Assembly (NCBI GenBank): GCA_035297385.1
Contig: DATGZD010000019.1
Span: 22,508-86,507, forward strand
Source: UBA11855 sp035297385
Lineage (GTDB): Archaea > Thermoproteota > Bathyarchaeia > Bathyarchaeales > Bathycorpusculaceae
Direction of reading: 5' to 3'
Length of the DNA stretch: 64,000 nucleotides
Part shown: in pieces, positions 42,780 through 52,311 of the stretch
Layout: each line of letters begins with the position of its first letter
Position numbering within the stretch: the first letter of the stretch is position 1
The notes under the pieces: model-generated
What the model saw: the letters and a program-made list of their open reading frames with translations, nothing else
What the model was told of the DNA's origin: nothing
Database searches by the model: none
Position numbers and translations under genes: made by a program

Positions 42780-43967
42780 GTGACACCCTATCATAGTGTA
42801 TTCAAGGATGAATCAAAACTTGATATCAATTTTATACCGGATAGGTTGCCACATCGAGAGCATGAACAGCGCTTATTGAAAGAGTTCTTCAATTTTCTTT
42901 TGAAATTTCCAGAACGTATGGCTCAACGAGTCATCATTACAGGCGATATTGGTACAGGTAAGACTGTTTTAGCTCAGCGTTTTGGTGCAGACATGATTTC
43001 TGAAGCCGGGAAGCATAACGTTAAGCTTCATTATATTCACGTAAATTGTAGAGAATATCGTGGGAATTTACTGCTCATCTTGCAATATGCAGTAGCGGTT
43101 CTCCGTTCAACTTTTCCAAAACGTGGTTTTTCAGCTGAAGAAATACTTGCATCTTTGGTGCAATGTTTAGATGAAGATAATGCTTATGCAATTTTAGCGT
43201 TGGATGAATTTGACAGTCTTATCGAGCATGAAGGCTCAGACGCTATTTACAAGCTAACTCGACTACAGGAAACACGTCGAGATAAGCCACAGCGACTTTC
43301 TCTATTATGTATCATACGTGACTTATCACTTTTGAACAAATTGGATGCTAGCGCACGGAGTACACTGCAAAGAAATGTTATCTGTCTTGAAAAATATTCC
43401 GAGCCCCAACTCATAGATATTCTGAACGACCGCGTAGCCATGGCATTCGAAAAATCAGCAGTTCCCACTGATACTGTATGTCTAATTGCTGATCTTGCAA
43501 GGTCAGAGAGTGGAAATGCAAGATTTGCAATTGAATTGCTGTGGCGATCTGGAAAATACGCTGATGTCGAAGATGCTGAAGAAGTGCTACCTGAAAGTGT
43601 TCGAAAAGCTATTTCCAGTATCCTTCCAACTATGAAGAAAACAGAGCTAACTTCTCTTGAATTACATGAGCAATTGTTTCTGCTTGCTGTTGCACGATTT
43701 TTCAAAAAGAGTGATCAAGCCTATGCTTCATTAACTGATCTTGAGAAAACTTATGCAATTGTGTGCGAAGAATTTGGTGTTGAACCCAATAGTCACACTC
43801 AACTGTGGAAATATGCCCAATTCCTTAGTGATTTAGGGTTTCTGAGAACAGAGGTCGCATCAGTATCTTCGCGAGGCAGGTCAACTCAGATTTCTCTTCC
43901 ATCAATCTCTGCCGCAGAATTGGAAAAAGAGTTGTGTACCAACCTTCAGATAAAGGGGGTATACTAA
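42780..43967 (+). CDS. cdc6: Orc1/Cdc6 replication initiator
   Basis: An AAA+ ATPase that binds replication origins and loads MCM. Walker A GDIGTGKT lies at residues 55-62, Walker B LALDEFD later, sensor-1 and the arginine-containing box (DASARSTLQR) follow, and residues about 290-395 form a winged helix. Length (395) is normal. It begins with GTG. The gene ends in TAA overlapping the next gene's ACG. No obvious origin recognition box was seen in the short upstream region. Some archaeal paralogues act as regulators rather than initiators. Confidence 0.92.
   Translation: MTPYHSVFKDESKLDINFIPDRLPHREHEQRLLKEFFNFLLKFPERMAQRVIITGDIGTGKTVLAQRFGADMISEAGKHNVKLHYIHVNCREYRGNLLLILQYAVAVLRSTFPKRGFSAEEILASLVQCLDEDNAYAILALDEFDSLIEHEGSDAIYKLTRLQETRRDKPQRLSLLCIIRDLSLLNKLDASARSTLQRNVICLEKYSEPQLIDILNDRVAMAFEKSAVPTDTVCLIADLARSESGNARFAIELLWRSGKYADVEDAEEVLPESVRKAISSILPTMKKTELTSLELHEQLFLLAVARFFKKSDQAYASLTDLEKTYAIVCEEFGVEPNSHTQLWKYAQFLSDLGFLRTEVASVSSRGRSTQISLPSISAAELEKELCTNLQIKGVY
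43954..43960 (+). promoter_or_regulatory. Shine-Dalgarno site of the small HTH gene
   Basis: AGGGGGT is 6 nt before ACG 43967 and lies in the last codons of cdc6. It supports translational coupling and a non-AUG start. Confidence 0.5.
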
Positions 43968-44230
43968 CGGAAATTGAAGAAGTTTTTTCCTCTAAGCCGC
44001 GACTAAAAATCCTCAAGTTGCTCGTACGACTGGGCACATTGAATGTTTCTGACATTGCCAAGCGGATAAGCTTGAATTACACAGCTACGAATAAACATAT
44101 AGAAATCTTGGAGGCAGAAGGTATTCTCGTAGAGCGAACTTATGGAAGAATTCGAATGGTTAGATTTAACGACTCAGCAAAGGCTAAGGCCACACAAATT
44201 CTGATTGAAACATGGGGACAGACTAAATAA
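43967..44230 (+). CDS. ArsR/Lrp-like winged-helix protein, probable ACG start
   Basis: 87 residues: (M)EIEEVFSSKPRLKILKLLV, then a recognition helix in YTATNKHIEILEAEGILVERTYGRIRMVRF. It is a compact single-domain HTH. The upstream GTG 43934 lies in cdc6 and adds eleven unrelated residues; ACG 43967 gives the start expected of this group, with AGGGGGT 6 nt before it and TAACG stop/start overlap. It probably regulates transcription or partners Cdc6; the target is unknown. It is co-transcribed with cdc6 and lies 37 nt before moaC. Confidence 0.8.
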   Translation, partial: TEIEEVFSSKPRLKILKLLVRLGTLNVSDIAKRISLNYTATNKHIEILEAEGILVERTYGRIRMVRFNDSAKAKATQILIETWGQTK

Positions 44231-44267
44231 ACCGACTCTTAGTAATCAATAATGGAGATGAAGCAGC

Positions 44268-44705
44268 ATGACAATGGTTGATGTAACCATGAAGGCTGAA
44301 GTTTACCGTGAGGCAACAGCAAAAGGCCGAATTCGATTGAAGCCTGAAACAATAAATTTGATTAAAGAGGAGAAAATTGCTAAAGGTGATCCATTATACA
44401 CTGCAAAAATAGCGGCAATCCTTGCCGCTAAGAAAACGAGTGAGTTGGTGCCACTGTGTCATCCGTTGCCAATAACGAATGTGGATGTTGAGGCGGAAGT
44501 CTTGGATAGGTCAACTGTTGAGGTTACTGCTATGGTTAAGACTCGGGCTCAAACAGGTATCGAAATGGAGGCATTAACCGCTGTATCGGTTGCCTTGTTG
44601 ACGATTTGGGATATGACAAAGCAATATGAGAAAGATCCTACTGGTCAGTATCCAAGCACAGTGATTGAAGGCATTCATATAGTTAAGAAGATTAAACAAG
44701 CCTGA
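44268..44705 (+). CDS. moaC: Molybdopterin biosynthesis protein MoaC
   Basis: It makes cyclic pyranopterin monophosphate from the MoaA product. Diagnostic LVPLCHPLPIT and the GIEMEALTAVSVALLTIWDM helix with the Lys-Asp motif are present; length 145 is typical. A GGAGATGA precedes ATG 44268. First of three moa genes, overlapping moaB at one base. Confidence 0.95.
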   Translation: MTMVDVTMKAEVYREATAKGRIRLKPETINLIKEEKIAKGDPLYTAKIAAILAAKKTSELVPLCHPLPITNVDVEAEVLDRSTVEVTAMVKTRAQTGIEMEALTAVSVALLTIWDMTKQYEKDPTGQYPSTVIEGIHIVKKIKQA

Positions 44706-45241
44706 TGTGTATGAGCGAAAGTTCAAGACATCATAGAGCAAGTGCACCGAAAACATTGAACTTTGGTGTTTTTGTCGTTAGCTCATCTCGGTACAAGAGT
44801 CTCCAAGAAGGTGAAGAAGTATCTGATGCTTCAGGAGACACAATTAACATGTTACTCAAAAAAAGTGGCCATACAGTTTTGTTCAAACGTATCATCGCAG
44901 ATGACAAAGTCATGATTGAGGATGCTGTCAAAAGTGCTCTAAATAATGGTAATCTTGATGCCGCAATTTTTTGTGGAGGTACAGGCGTTACTCACTCGGA
45001 CGTAACGATTGAGACAGTCTCACCTTTCTTTGAGAAGAATCTGCCAGGTTTTGGAGAAATCTTTAGACGCCTGAGTTATGATAGGAATGGTTCCGCCGCA
45101 GTAATGTCGCGCGCCGTCGCTGGTATCGCCTCTGGCAAGGCTCTATTTTGTATTCCAGGTTCTCCTGATGCTGTATTAGTATCTGTGGAATTACTTATAG
45201 CGCCTGAAGCAAATCACATAGTTAAACATGCACGGGAATAA
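44705..45241 (+). CDS. moaB: Molybdopterin adenylyltransferase-like MoaB/Mog
   Basis: Mog/MoaB family; adenylates molybdopterin for metal insertion. It has the FCGGTGVTHSDVTIETV motif and FCIPGSPDAVLVSVELL, with 178 residues. Its start overlaps the moaC stop (TGATG) and its end overlaps moaA by 14 nt. In archaea this enzyme serves tungsten or molybdenum cofactor synthesis, matching the AOR gene 3 kb downstream. Confidence 0.93.
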   Translation: MCMSESSRHHRASAPKTLNFGVFVVSSSRYKSLQEGEEVSDASGDTINMLLKKSGHTVLFKRIIADDKVMIEDAVKSALNNGNLDAAIFCGGTGVTHSDVTIETVSPFFEKNLPGFGEIFRRLSYDRNGSAAVMSRAVAGIASGKALFCIPGSPDAVLVSVELLIAPEANHIVKHARE

Positions 45242-46181
45242 CGATCAACTCATGGTTTTAACTGACAGTTGCGGACGACCGCTCTTAAACTTACGAATAT
45301 CGATTACCCAGCGTTGTAACTACCGCTGCGATTTCTGTCACAAAGAGGGTGAAGAGTGTAGCCGAGGTGAATGCGAAGAGATGACTGCTGATGAAATCAT
45401 CCGAATAGCTGGAATCGCAGTTAGCTTAGATATTTCGCGTATTAAATTGACAGGGGGCGAACCGCTCATGCGTCAAGATCTCTGTAACATTGTTAAGGGC
45501 ATAGCGGATGTTCCTGGTTTAAAAGATTTGTCGATGACGACAAACGGTTCATTGCTCGAATCCAAAGCAGAGACACTTCATGATTGCGGTTTAAAACGTG
45601 TGAACGTAAGTTTGCCAACCTTAGACTCCGAAGTTTATAAAAGATTAACAGGAGGCAATCTTGAGAGGACGCTAAATGGTATAAAGGCTGCAGTTAAGGC
45701 AGGTTTAAACCCTGTCAAACTTAATATGGTTGTCCTAAATGGCATTAACGTTGATATTGTGCCCAAAATGTTAGAATTTGCACGAGAGACGGGCACAATT
45801 CTACAACTTATTGAGCTTGATCCTGTAAACGTTAATGATGATTACTTTTTAACATACCATCGATTGCTAGATGAGTATGAGGAAATGTTAAAGCAAAAAG
45901 CAGTTAAGATTGAAACACGACGCTTCATGCATAATCGTCACGTATATCATCTTCCCAAGGTTACTGTTGAAATTGTGCATCCAACAGAGAATCGTGAATT
46001 CTGTGCTCATTGCACGAGGTTACGGATTACGAGTAATGGAATGTTGAAGACGTGTTTAATGCGAAACGATAACCTCATCGACATCCTAACACCGCTCCGC
46101 CAAGGAGCAAGCGATGATGACTTGGGAACATTTTTCTTACGAGCAAATCAGATACGGGAACCCTATAACAAAGCTGCTTAA
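45228..46181 (+). CDS. moaA: GTP 3',8-cyclase MoaA
   Basis: Radical SAM enzyme starting molybdopterin synthesis. The N-terminal cluster motif is CNYRCDFCHKEG; SAM-domain GGEPL and LTGGEPLMRQDL are present; the second cluster is CAHCTRLRITSNGMLKTC at the C terminus. Length 317 is normal. It ends the moaCBA operon. ATG 45228 or 45252 may start it. Confidence 0.95.
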   Translation: MHGNNDQLMVLTDSCGRPLLNLRISITQRCNYRCDFCHKEGEECSRGECEEMTADEIIRIAGIAVSLDISRIKLTGGEPLMRQDLCNIVKGIADVPGLKDLSMTTNGSLLESKAETLHDCGLKRVNVSLPTLDSEVYKRLTGGNLERTLNGIKAAVKAGLNPVKLNMVVLNGINVDIVPKMLEFARETGTILQLIELDPVNVNDDYFLTYHRLLDEYEEMLKQKAVKIETRRFMHNRHVYHLPKVTVEIVHPTENREFCAHCTRLRITSNGMLKTCLMRNDNLIDILTPLRQGASDDDLGTFFLRANQIREPYNKAA

Positions 46182-46751
46182 GCTCGATATCAAAGTAGGC
46201 TTCATTGGAAACAAAGAACAAAAAGCTTTTGCTTGATATTATGGAAGAATGACACCATTCGAGCAGTTTCTACCTGAATCTATCTGAAGAGTAAACTCAA
46301 CATAGCCTCCACTTGACTAACCCTAACTCGCGTCAACCGGCAAAGTTGTGATGTCTCGATGACAAGATTTGACCAGAAGTCAGCATCTAGTTAAGTAGAT
46401 TGTTTTGGGTAACGTTTGCATAAATTGTATGTAGGATTGGATATCAGGAAAATGCTCGTAATCGTCACAGAAGCTGTTCCTGTATTCTTTAATGTGGCTA
46501 GATAGTGAATGCTTTACCGTTGAAGTAGTTGCTGTTAGGTTACAATATTGTACCATTGTATTACCTTGCATCTTTCGTGTAAATGCTCTTATGACCAAAA
46601 AACAAAAGACAACAAAGTCAACAAGGTGTCTCACGCTACAGGATTGGAATAAGGAGATAACGATAAAGAGGAACTAACGAAATAAAAAGGCTTTTCAACG
46701 CCCGCTGGCAATTGTGACACTAAGCGCATTTGGGTTCCGAATATAAGGTTT
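46182..46751. other. 570-nt region without a recognised gene
   Basis: Open frames of 84 codons on the minus strand (46380-46634) and 61 on the plus strand show no family resemblance, no ribosome-binding site and odd composition, so I do not call them. Decayed sequence of a former gene or element is possible. Confidence 0.4.
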
Positions 46752-47657
46752 TTATGAAGCTAATAATTGTGAAAGTTGTTTGGTATGATATTCAAAATCT
46801 TCAAAGTCATGGACGTTGCTATCTGATTTCTTAGTGGCATGAAGCATTATTTCGCTTCCTGAACCAAATTTTTTAAAAATTTTGTACTCAATCTTCAAAG
46901 CTTGCCATATCACTTGAGAAAAAGTTGCAGAAATCTCGTTTTTGAATTTAGGCAGCTTGGAACAATCTTTGGTTGAATCGATGTTGCGAATGTCCCACAG
47001 GAACTTGAAAAGCCATCCGAACCAGTGATGCATGTAACGGATTCTCGTGATTTCGAAATCGGGTTCTACCAAGTCGCGCAGATATTGAGTGGTGAAGATA
47101 TTTATATGCCCAAACTTCGATCGAACAGCTTCTATGAGCCTCCCTAAGACTGGAAAAGGTTTCAAGATGTGCTCCAGAGTAAACTTGTTTTTGCCGCAGG
47201 CCGTAAATATTGAGATTTTTCCCTTCGGTTTCAGAAGTCTTTTAGCTTCCTCGAAAAAGGCTTTAACATCTCTCATATGCTCTAAAGTGTCAATAGTCAC
47301 AATCTTGTCAACAGACTCGTCACTCAGGGGGAGACTCTCATTGTCGCAAACAACGAAGTGGATACGAGCTGAAAATCCTGTCAGCTCTTCTTTGGCAATT
47401 TTTAATCCTCTTCTTGAAATGTCTGCGGCAACAACGGTTGAAATATCAGCTATTTGTTTTGTATAGATGCACCCGCCGCATCCCGCATCCAAGAAAATAT
47501 CAGTGGGCTTAGGCGTTAAGATCTCAAAGAGGTTTTGAAGGCGAATTCGTTCGTACAGTTCCATTCCGTAGTGGAATTTCCAGATTCTTGTCTCATAAAA
47601 ATCCTTCAGAATCTTATGTTTCGATGATGTAGAATTCATTAGGGATCTTTTCCGCAT
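46752..47657 (-). CDS. SAM-dependent methyltransferase, class I
   Basis: Rossmann motif I FLDAGCGGCIYT, then AADISRRGLKIA, DNESLPLSDESVDKIV and TIDTLEHM give a class I methyltransferase (UbiE/type 11). The C-terminal 110 residues contain helical and aromatic segments. The substrate is unknown. Start may be MNSTSSKH (47639). It stands between two gene-poor regions. Confidence 0.88.
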   Translation of the reverse strand: MRKRSLMNSTSSKHKILKDFYETRIWKFHYGMELYERIRLQNLFEILTPKPTDIFLDAGCGGCIYTKQIADISTVVAADISRRGLKIAKEELTGFSARIHFVVCDNESLPLSDESVDKIVTIDTLEHMRDVKAFFEEAKRLLKPKGKISIFTACGKNKFTLEHILKPFPVLGRLIEAVRSKFGHINIFTTQYLRDLVEPDFEITRIRYMHHWFGWLFKFLWDIRNIDSTKDCSKLPKFKNEISATFSQVIWQALKIEYKIFKKFGSGSEIMLHATKKSDSNVHDFEDFEYHTKQLSQLLAS

Positions 47658-47799
47658 CTTCTTATTAATCTATTTTCTAATAAGCCTATTTTAACGCTTA
47701 AGCCTCACACTCAGCAAAAAGGCGATATGTGGCTTACATTTCCATTTTGTATTCTATTAATAAAAGATAAAATATTCAGGGTTCAAGATAGTACTCAAT

Positions 47800-47880
47800 A
47801 TGACGACTTTAGCTCTTATTGCAAAGGGAAAGACACTTCCTTCAAAATATAAAGACCAAGCTCGGGAAATTAGATGCTGA
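47800..47880 (+). CDS. Possible 26-residue small protein or gene remnant
   Basis: ATG opens MTTLALIAKGKTLPSKYKDQ, then AREIRC and stop. It resembles the first residues of a longer HTH-like protein, so it may be a truncated remnant. No Shine-Dalgarno is seen; a TATA-like stretch lies about 40 nt upstream. The terminator-like hairpin follows at once. Confidence 0.25.
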   Translation: MTTLALIAKGKTLPSKYKDQAREIRC

Positions 47881-47882
47881 AC

Positions 47883-47921
47883 AGACTCTTCGTAAAAAAG
47901 AGTAAGGGTGTAGTCTTTTTT
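47883..47921 (+). terminator. Terminator-like hairpin with T run
   Basis: AGACT (47883-47887) can pair with AGTCT (47912-47916), an inner CTCTT with AAGAG, followed by T(6). It would end a plus-strand transcript. The spacing of the arms makes it a weak example. Confidence 0.3.
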
Positions 47922-47996
47922 CGAGCAGCTAGGTTTGGCATATTCTTCTGGAAAACAAGAATGTTAAGAACTTGGAAATAACGAGAGCTGTAACGA

Positions 47997-48488
47997 TTAT
48001 TTCTTTTTTTCTTGGAACAGTTTCTTTACTGCGCCAATTCTTGCTTTCTGTGCTAACACGTCACTCGTAACTAGTGTTAATGCTTCTTCGGGACACCATT
48101 TAATGCATTGAGGTTCACCTTTATCTTTGCAGAGGTCGCAAACGTAGACTGTTTTAGTCTCAGGATGCAACATCATCGCGCCATAATCGCAGGCTTCAAT
48201 GCACCAGCCACAACCATTACACTTGTCTTTGTCAATCGTTATCGCGCCAGTCTTTTCATCTTGTGTTAAAGCGTCTCGTGGGCATGCAGCTACACAAGCA
48301 GGGTCTTCACAAAGCCTACAGGTTACAGACATGTTTGCTACTTGATTAATTCTTACAACTCGTATTCGTGATTTCATAGGGTTGAATGCTTTCTCTTTTG
48401 TAAAAGAGCAAGCATATTCACAGATTTGGCAGCCAACGCATTTTTCAGCATCGACGGAAACAAATTTTCTTTCATGAATCTTCACCAA
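47997..48488 (-). CDS. Polyferredoxin-type iron-sulfur protein, partner of AOR
   Basis: 163 residues with four cysteine clusters: CVGCQICEYACSF, CRLCEDPACVAACP, CNGCGWCIEACDYGAM and CDLCKDKGEPQCIKWCP. The pattern is that of the DMSO-reductase-B/HycB type with four 4Fe-4S clusters. It follows the AOR stop by 4 nt and is thus its likely electron carrier. AAGGAGG is 9 nt before TTG 48488, giving MVKIHERK. It should transfer electrons between AOR and other ferredoxin enzymes. Confidence 0.93.
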   Translation of the reverse strand: MVKIHERKFVSVDAEKCVGCQICEYACSFTKEKAFNPMKSRIRVVRINQVANMSVTCRLCEDPACVAACPRDALTQDEKTGAITIDKDKCNGCGWCIEACDYGAMMLHPETKTVYVCDLCKDKGEPQCIKWCPEEALTLVTSDVLAQKARIGAVKKLFQEKKK

Positions 48489-48492
48489 TTTT

Positions 48493-50349
48493 TTACGCCT
48501 CCTTACCTTCTACTAAACTGGCTAATTCATCCATGCCAAGTTTTTTGAGGTTCTCACTCTTTGGAACACCTTCCAATGTCCAACCACGAGCCTCATAGTA
48601 ATCATCTAACATTAAATCCAATTCATCTTGTGAGACGAATGCGCCTTTTACAGGTCCATCATCTGGAATTGGCTCGTTCATAACTTTCCATGGTAACGAG
48701 TCGTCTTTTCTGCTTAATCCTTCGCGGATGTTAATGAGTCGTGCCAACGTATTAATCCTTTCAGCAGCTAGACGTAGCTCATCTGCTGATAGCTCTATTC
48801 CAGTCACTAAATTGTATAGTTTCGCTAATTCAGCGAGCTCCTGATAGAATGTGGCTTTAGCGTTCTTACATACAATAAACGAATCTAGAAGTGAATACGT
48901 GTCTTCCATCTCTTTGACAAGTTTTCCTCTTCCACGCTCAGCCTTCAATCGATCAACTTTACCTTTTAAGTCCAAGGTATAAGCGCTACTTCTTGTATGG
49001 TCTGCACCACGGAATGAAACGGCAAGACTCAGCGCTGCAGTCTTCAAGCAACGTAGATCGTAACCTGTAACTTCTAAACCTTTGATTTGTTGTGCCAGTT
49101 TTTCAGAATCCTTATCGATCTTGATCGCAGCGGCTTTTGCACCGTCCGCAAGTATGGCGCCTATTCCTTCACGTTTACCCATCTTCTCGATAAGCTGAAC
49201 AAGCGCATCTGCATTTCCGAAATGTGCGTCGATTCCGCCAAGTTCATCGTGTGATAGAATTCCTTTTTCATGACAATCCATAACAAAACCTACCGTTACA
49301 CCTGCACTCTGAGCATCCATGCCATAATAATTGCAGAGTTCAGCAGCCTTAATGATTGAATCTAAACGGTTTACCCCACAATACGGTCCTAAAGCCCATA
49401 AAGATTCATATTCCATTCGTGCCATCGTACCCTTGTATGGTCCTTCGCGAATTACGGCTTCATGTTCGCATCGCATAGGACAACTGTTACAGGCGAGTAT
49501 TTTGACAACATAATTCTCGTTTAAGGCTTCTCCACTAACTTTCTCAGCATCCTCAAAATGTGCACTATTATAGTTTCTTGTAGGCATACAATACAACGTA
49601 TTATTGATAAGAATATTCTCAACGGTACCCAATGTCCGATATTTTTGGGTCGCAGGTCCCTTCATGCGTTCATGGAATTCCTTAACCATCTCCATAAACT
49701 CATCAGGTTTAGCAACAGTTATGTCATGTGTTCCACGTACAGCAATAGCCTTCAAATTTTTAGAGCCCATTACCGCACCTAAACCAGTTCTTCCCGCAGC
49801 CCGAGTTTTCTCATTAATTATGCAGGCAATTTTGCTTTGTTTTTCTCCTGCCAGACCAATCGAAGCTACACGAACGTAATAATCGCCAATTTCATCTTTT
49901 ATTGCATCTTCAGTCTCTGAAGGTGATTTACCAGTAAGATTTGCAGCATCAAGAAGTTGGACTGAATCGTCATCAATCCATAAATACATTGGTTTTTCTG
50001 CTCTGCCCTTAATGATAATAGCATCGTATCCAGAACGTTTTAGTTCTGCACCAAAAGTGCCATGTGAAACAGCTTCGCCAACGAGATTCGTTTCAGGTGA
50101 TTTAGCTATGAAAGCATGGCCGTTTCCACCTGTTGGAAACATCGTACCAGATACGGGTCCAAGAGCCAAAACCAACGTGTTTTCTGGACTGAGGGCATCG
50201 ACGTTTGGTTGTGTATTGTCTAACCATAGTCGCATCCCTAAACCTATTCCACCGACATATTTCTTAGCGTAATCCATATTCAATTGTTCTGTGCGGGTTC
50301 TTCCAGTATCTAAATCGACGATGAGAATCTTGCCAGCATAACCGAACAA
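48493..50349 (-). CDS. aor: Aldehyde:ferredoxin oxidoreductase
   Basis: A tungstopterin enzyme that oxidises aldehydes to acids with ferredoxin. The 4Fe-4S ligands are in CNSCPMRCEH with a fourth Cys in FIVCKNA. N-terminal YAKKYVGGIGLGMRLWLD and FPTGGNGHAFIAKSPETN are family hallmarks, and GRTGLGAVMGSKNLKAIAVRG is diagnostic. Length (618) is typical. MoaCBA lie 2.3 kb away. The aldehyde substrate class (AOR, FOR, GAPOR) cannot be told from the sequence alone. Confidence 0.95.
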   Translation of the reverse strand: MFGYAGKILIVDLDTGRTRTEQLNMDYAKKYVGGIGLGMRLWLDNTQPNVDALSPENTLVLALGPVSGTMFPTGGNGHAFIAKSPETNLVGEAVSHGTFGAELKRSGYDAIIIKGRAEKPMYLWIDDDSVQLLDAANLTGKSPSETEDAIKDEIGDYYVRVASIGLAGEKQSKIACIINEKTRAAGRTGLGAVMGSKNLKAIAVRGTHDITVAKPDEFMEMVKEFHERMKGPATQKYRTLGTVENILINNTLYCMPTRNYNSAHFEDAEKVSGEALNENYVVKILACNSCPMRCEHEAVIREGPYKGTMARMEYESLWALGPYCGVNRLDSIIKAAELCNYYGMDAQSAGVTVGFVMDCHEKGILSHDELGGIDAHFGNADALVQLIEKMGKREGIGAILADGAKAAAIKIDKDSEKLAQQIKGLEVTGYDLRCLKTAALSLAVSFRGADHTRSSAYTLDLKGKVDRLKAERGRGKLVKEMEDTYSLLDSFIVCKNAKATFYQELAELAKLYNLVTGIELSADELRLAAERINTLARLINIREGLSRKDDSLPWKVMNEPIPDDGPVKGAFVSQDELDLMLDDYYEARGWTLEGVPKSENLKKLGMDELASLVEGKEA

Positions 50350-50540
50350 GCCTGCTTCCTCCGTGTTTAAGAATTATTTAAGCCGCTTGGAAGCTATATT
50401 AACTTAATGGGTTAGAACGACAAAACCATACATGATAGAATTAGCACGTTATTGTGTTTATTTGTGTATCGAAATAATAAGCAATTCTTAAATTTAGGTA
50501 GGAATGACTTAATTTCAATTTTCAAAGAAGGATTTGGTTC

Positions 50541-51080
50541 ATGAAGACAGGATTAGTACTTTATTGGTCTAAATCTGGTAACACAAAGAAAGTGGCTACT
50601 GCTATTCAGCAAGGTTTACAAAATGCAAAGCTTGAGGTCACAGTCAAAGAGTTGTATGAGGCTGAAGACGTCGATTTCTTCAACTATGATCTCGTCTGTG
50701 CGGGTTCGCCTAGTTATTCGTGGCATCCGCCAGAGCCCGTAGACCGGTTTCTAAAAAGTAAGTTTGCAGGATATAGGCAACAAGGAAAAGTCAAGCCGAA
50801 TGCTCCAAGAATTCCAGACAAGTATTCCCTTGTCTTTATTACATATTCTGGGCCCCATACAGGGTTAGATGAGGCGATACCAGCAGGCAAATACATAGGT
50901 CAATTCTTTGATCATTTAGGCTTTAAGGTATTAGCAGAATGGTATGTTCTAAGTGAATTCCATGGCTCCTTAGAGAACAGTACATTAGGGAGAATGGGTG
51001 ACATAAGAGGAAAGCCTACAAAACAAGAATTAGAAAGAATTACAGAAGATACAACAGAGTTAATTCGGAAATACTCATAG
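50541..51080 (+). CDS. Flavodoxin-family protein
   Basis: FMN-binding loop LYWSKSGNTKKVA at residues 7-19 and GSPSYSW in the second loop give a flavodoxin fold; 179 residues. Such proteins transfer electrons or act as NAD(P)H-linked reductases. A long C-terminal region (KYIGQFFDHLGFKVLAEWYVLSEFHG, KPTKQELERITED) is not found in short electron-transfer flavodoxins, so it may be an iron-free FldA-like or flavin reductase-like variant. It stands alone, 191 nt from the divergent AOR gene. Confidence 0.85.
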   Translation: MKTGLVLYWSKSGNTKKVATAIQQGLQNAKLEVTVKELYEAEDVDFFNYDLVCAGSPSYSWHPPEPVDRFLKSKFAGYRQQGKVKPNAPRIPDKYSLVFITYSGPHTGLDEAIPAGKYIGQFFDHLGFKVLAEWYVLSEFHGSLENSTLGRMGDIRGKPTKQELERITEDTTELIRKYS

Positions 51081-51236
51081 CTCTAAATAATTGAAACCTT
51101 CACATCATGGAGCATCCTTGAAGAAAACTAAGCCACAGAAGAATTTACACCATTCAACAACCATTCTGAGTATCTAATTCCACGTCACAAAGTTAATACT
51201 TTACGGTGTTAACGATTTCTTTGGAGTTGATTCTTT

Positions 51237-52208
51237 TTGAAAGCCGTGGTTTACCATGGTCCAAAAGACATAAGGGTTGACGATATTCCTGAACCCAAAG
51301 TTTCTGGCAAAAAAGTTCTCGTAAAATTTAAGGCTGGAAGCATATGTGGTACAGATTTACATTTTTATCGCGGCGAATGGAAAATTAAAACAGGTAGAAT
51401 CATAGGTCACGATGCCTGCGGAGTGCGAGAGGACACACATGAGCGAGTGGTCATGGTTCCTACTACGTATTGTGGTATGTGCTACTTTTGTCTTCGTGGA
51501 TTACCTGCATACTGTGAGCGATTTGGTCAACATAGAGGCATTGATAGGAACGGTTTCTTTGCTGAATCAATAGCTATACATCCAAAATATCTAATCCCTA
51601 TTTCTGATAATATAACTGATGACGAGGCTGGCACCGTAGAACCTGTAGCATTAGCTATCCGTGTACTAGAATTGTTGAAGCCTCGTGTTGATGATTACGC
51701 CACTATTATTGGGCAGGGCCCTATGGGTCTGCTTATGACTCAAATAGCTAAGCTTAAAGGATGTCGCGTTATTGCTATCGATCCACTGGCATATAGGCTT
51801 GATTATGCGAAACGTTATGGTGCTGAGTATTGTATTAATCCAGAACAAGAAGACGTTGTTAAGCGGATCAAAGAAATTACTGGGCGCGGCAGCGATGTAG
51901 TAATCGAGGCAGCTGGAAAAATTCGCGCAGTCGAGGAGACCGCATTCATAGTTCGTAAGGCGGGGAGAGTGGCTTTGGTGGGTGAATTCAAGGGGCGCAT
52001 GAATTTTAGCGATGCGGACGATGCTTGTTTCTTCACAACCTATGTTTCACCGATTGAATATCCATTAGCTGTACAATTAATTGCAGAGAAAAGGGTTGAT
52101 GTTAAAGGATTGATAACGCATCATTTCTGTCTTGCCGATTTTGTGCAGGCGATTAGAATAGCAGATAATCCTGCTGAGAAGCCATTGAAAGTCATACTTA
52201 AGAATTGA
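51237..52208 (+). CDS. Zinc-containing alcohol/polyol dehydrogenase
   Basis: Medium-chain dehydrogenase. Catalytic zinc ligands are in AGSICGTDLHFYRGEW and IIGHDACG. The structural zinc loop is reduced: PTTYCGMCYFCLRGLPAYCE keeps four cysteines. The NAD motif is IIGQGPMGLLMTQIA. A 323-residue product; the C-terminal part is somewhat short. It starts with TTG. The substrate may be a polyol or aldose. It is a single gene. Confidence 0.9.
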   Translation: MKAVVYHGPKDIRVDDIPEPKVSGKKVLVKFKAGSICGTDLHFYRGEWKIKTGRIIGHDACGVREDTHERVVMVPTTYCGMCYFCLRGLPAYCERFGQHRGIDRNGFFAESIAIHPKYLIPISDNITDDEAGTVEPVALAIRVLELLKPRVDDYATIIGQGPMGLLMTQIAKLKGCRVIAIDPLAYRLDYAKRYGAEYCINPEQEDVVKRIKEITGRGSDVVIEAAGKIRAVEETAFIVRKAGRVALVGEFKGRMNFSDADDACFFTTYVSPIEYPLAVQLIAEKRVDVKGLITHHFCLADFVQAIRIADNPAEKPLKVILKN

Positions 52209-52311
52209 TCAACATTAGTTTATTATCATTCTTAATTGATGCTGCCATAATGATTGCCTTTCATTTTAAATAGCTCATGCAATGTCAACACTATGTTAAA
52301 TCATACAAGAA

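Larger units (their letters stand above)
47658..47996. other. Region holding a possible 26-residue frame and hairpin
   Basis: 339 nt with little. A short open frame (47800-47880, see separate entry) is followed by a hairpin-like sequence with AGACT (47883-47887) pairing with AGTCT (47912-47916) and then six T. Nothing else is evident. Confidence 0.4.

Noticed and set aside
46380..46634. 84-codon minus-strand frame in the 570-nt gap
   Set aside because: No recognisable domain, no upstream site, composition unlike neighbouring genes.
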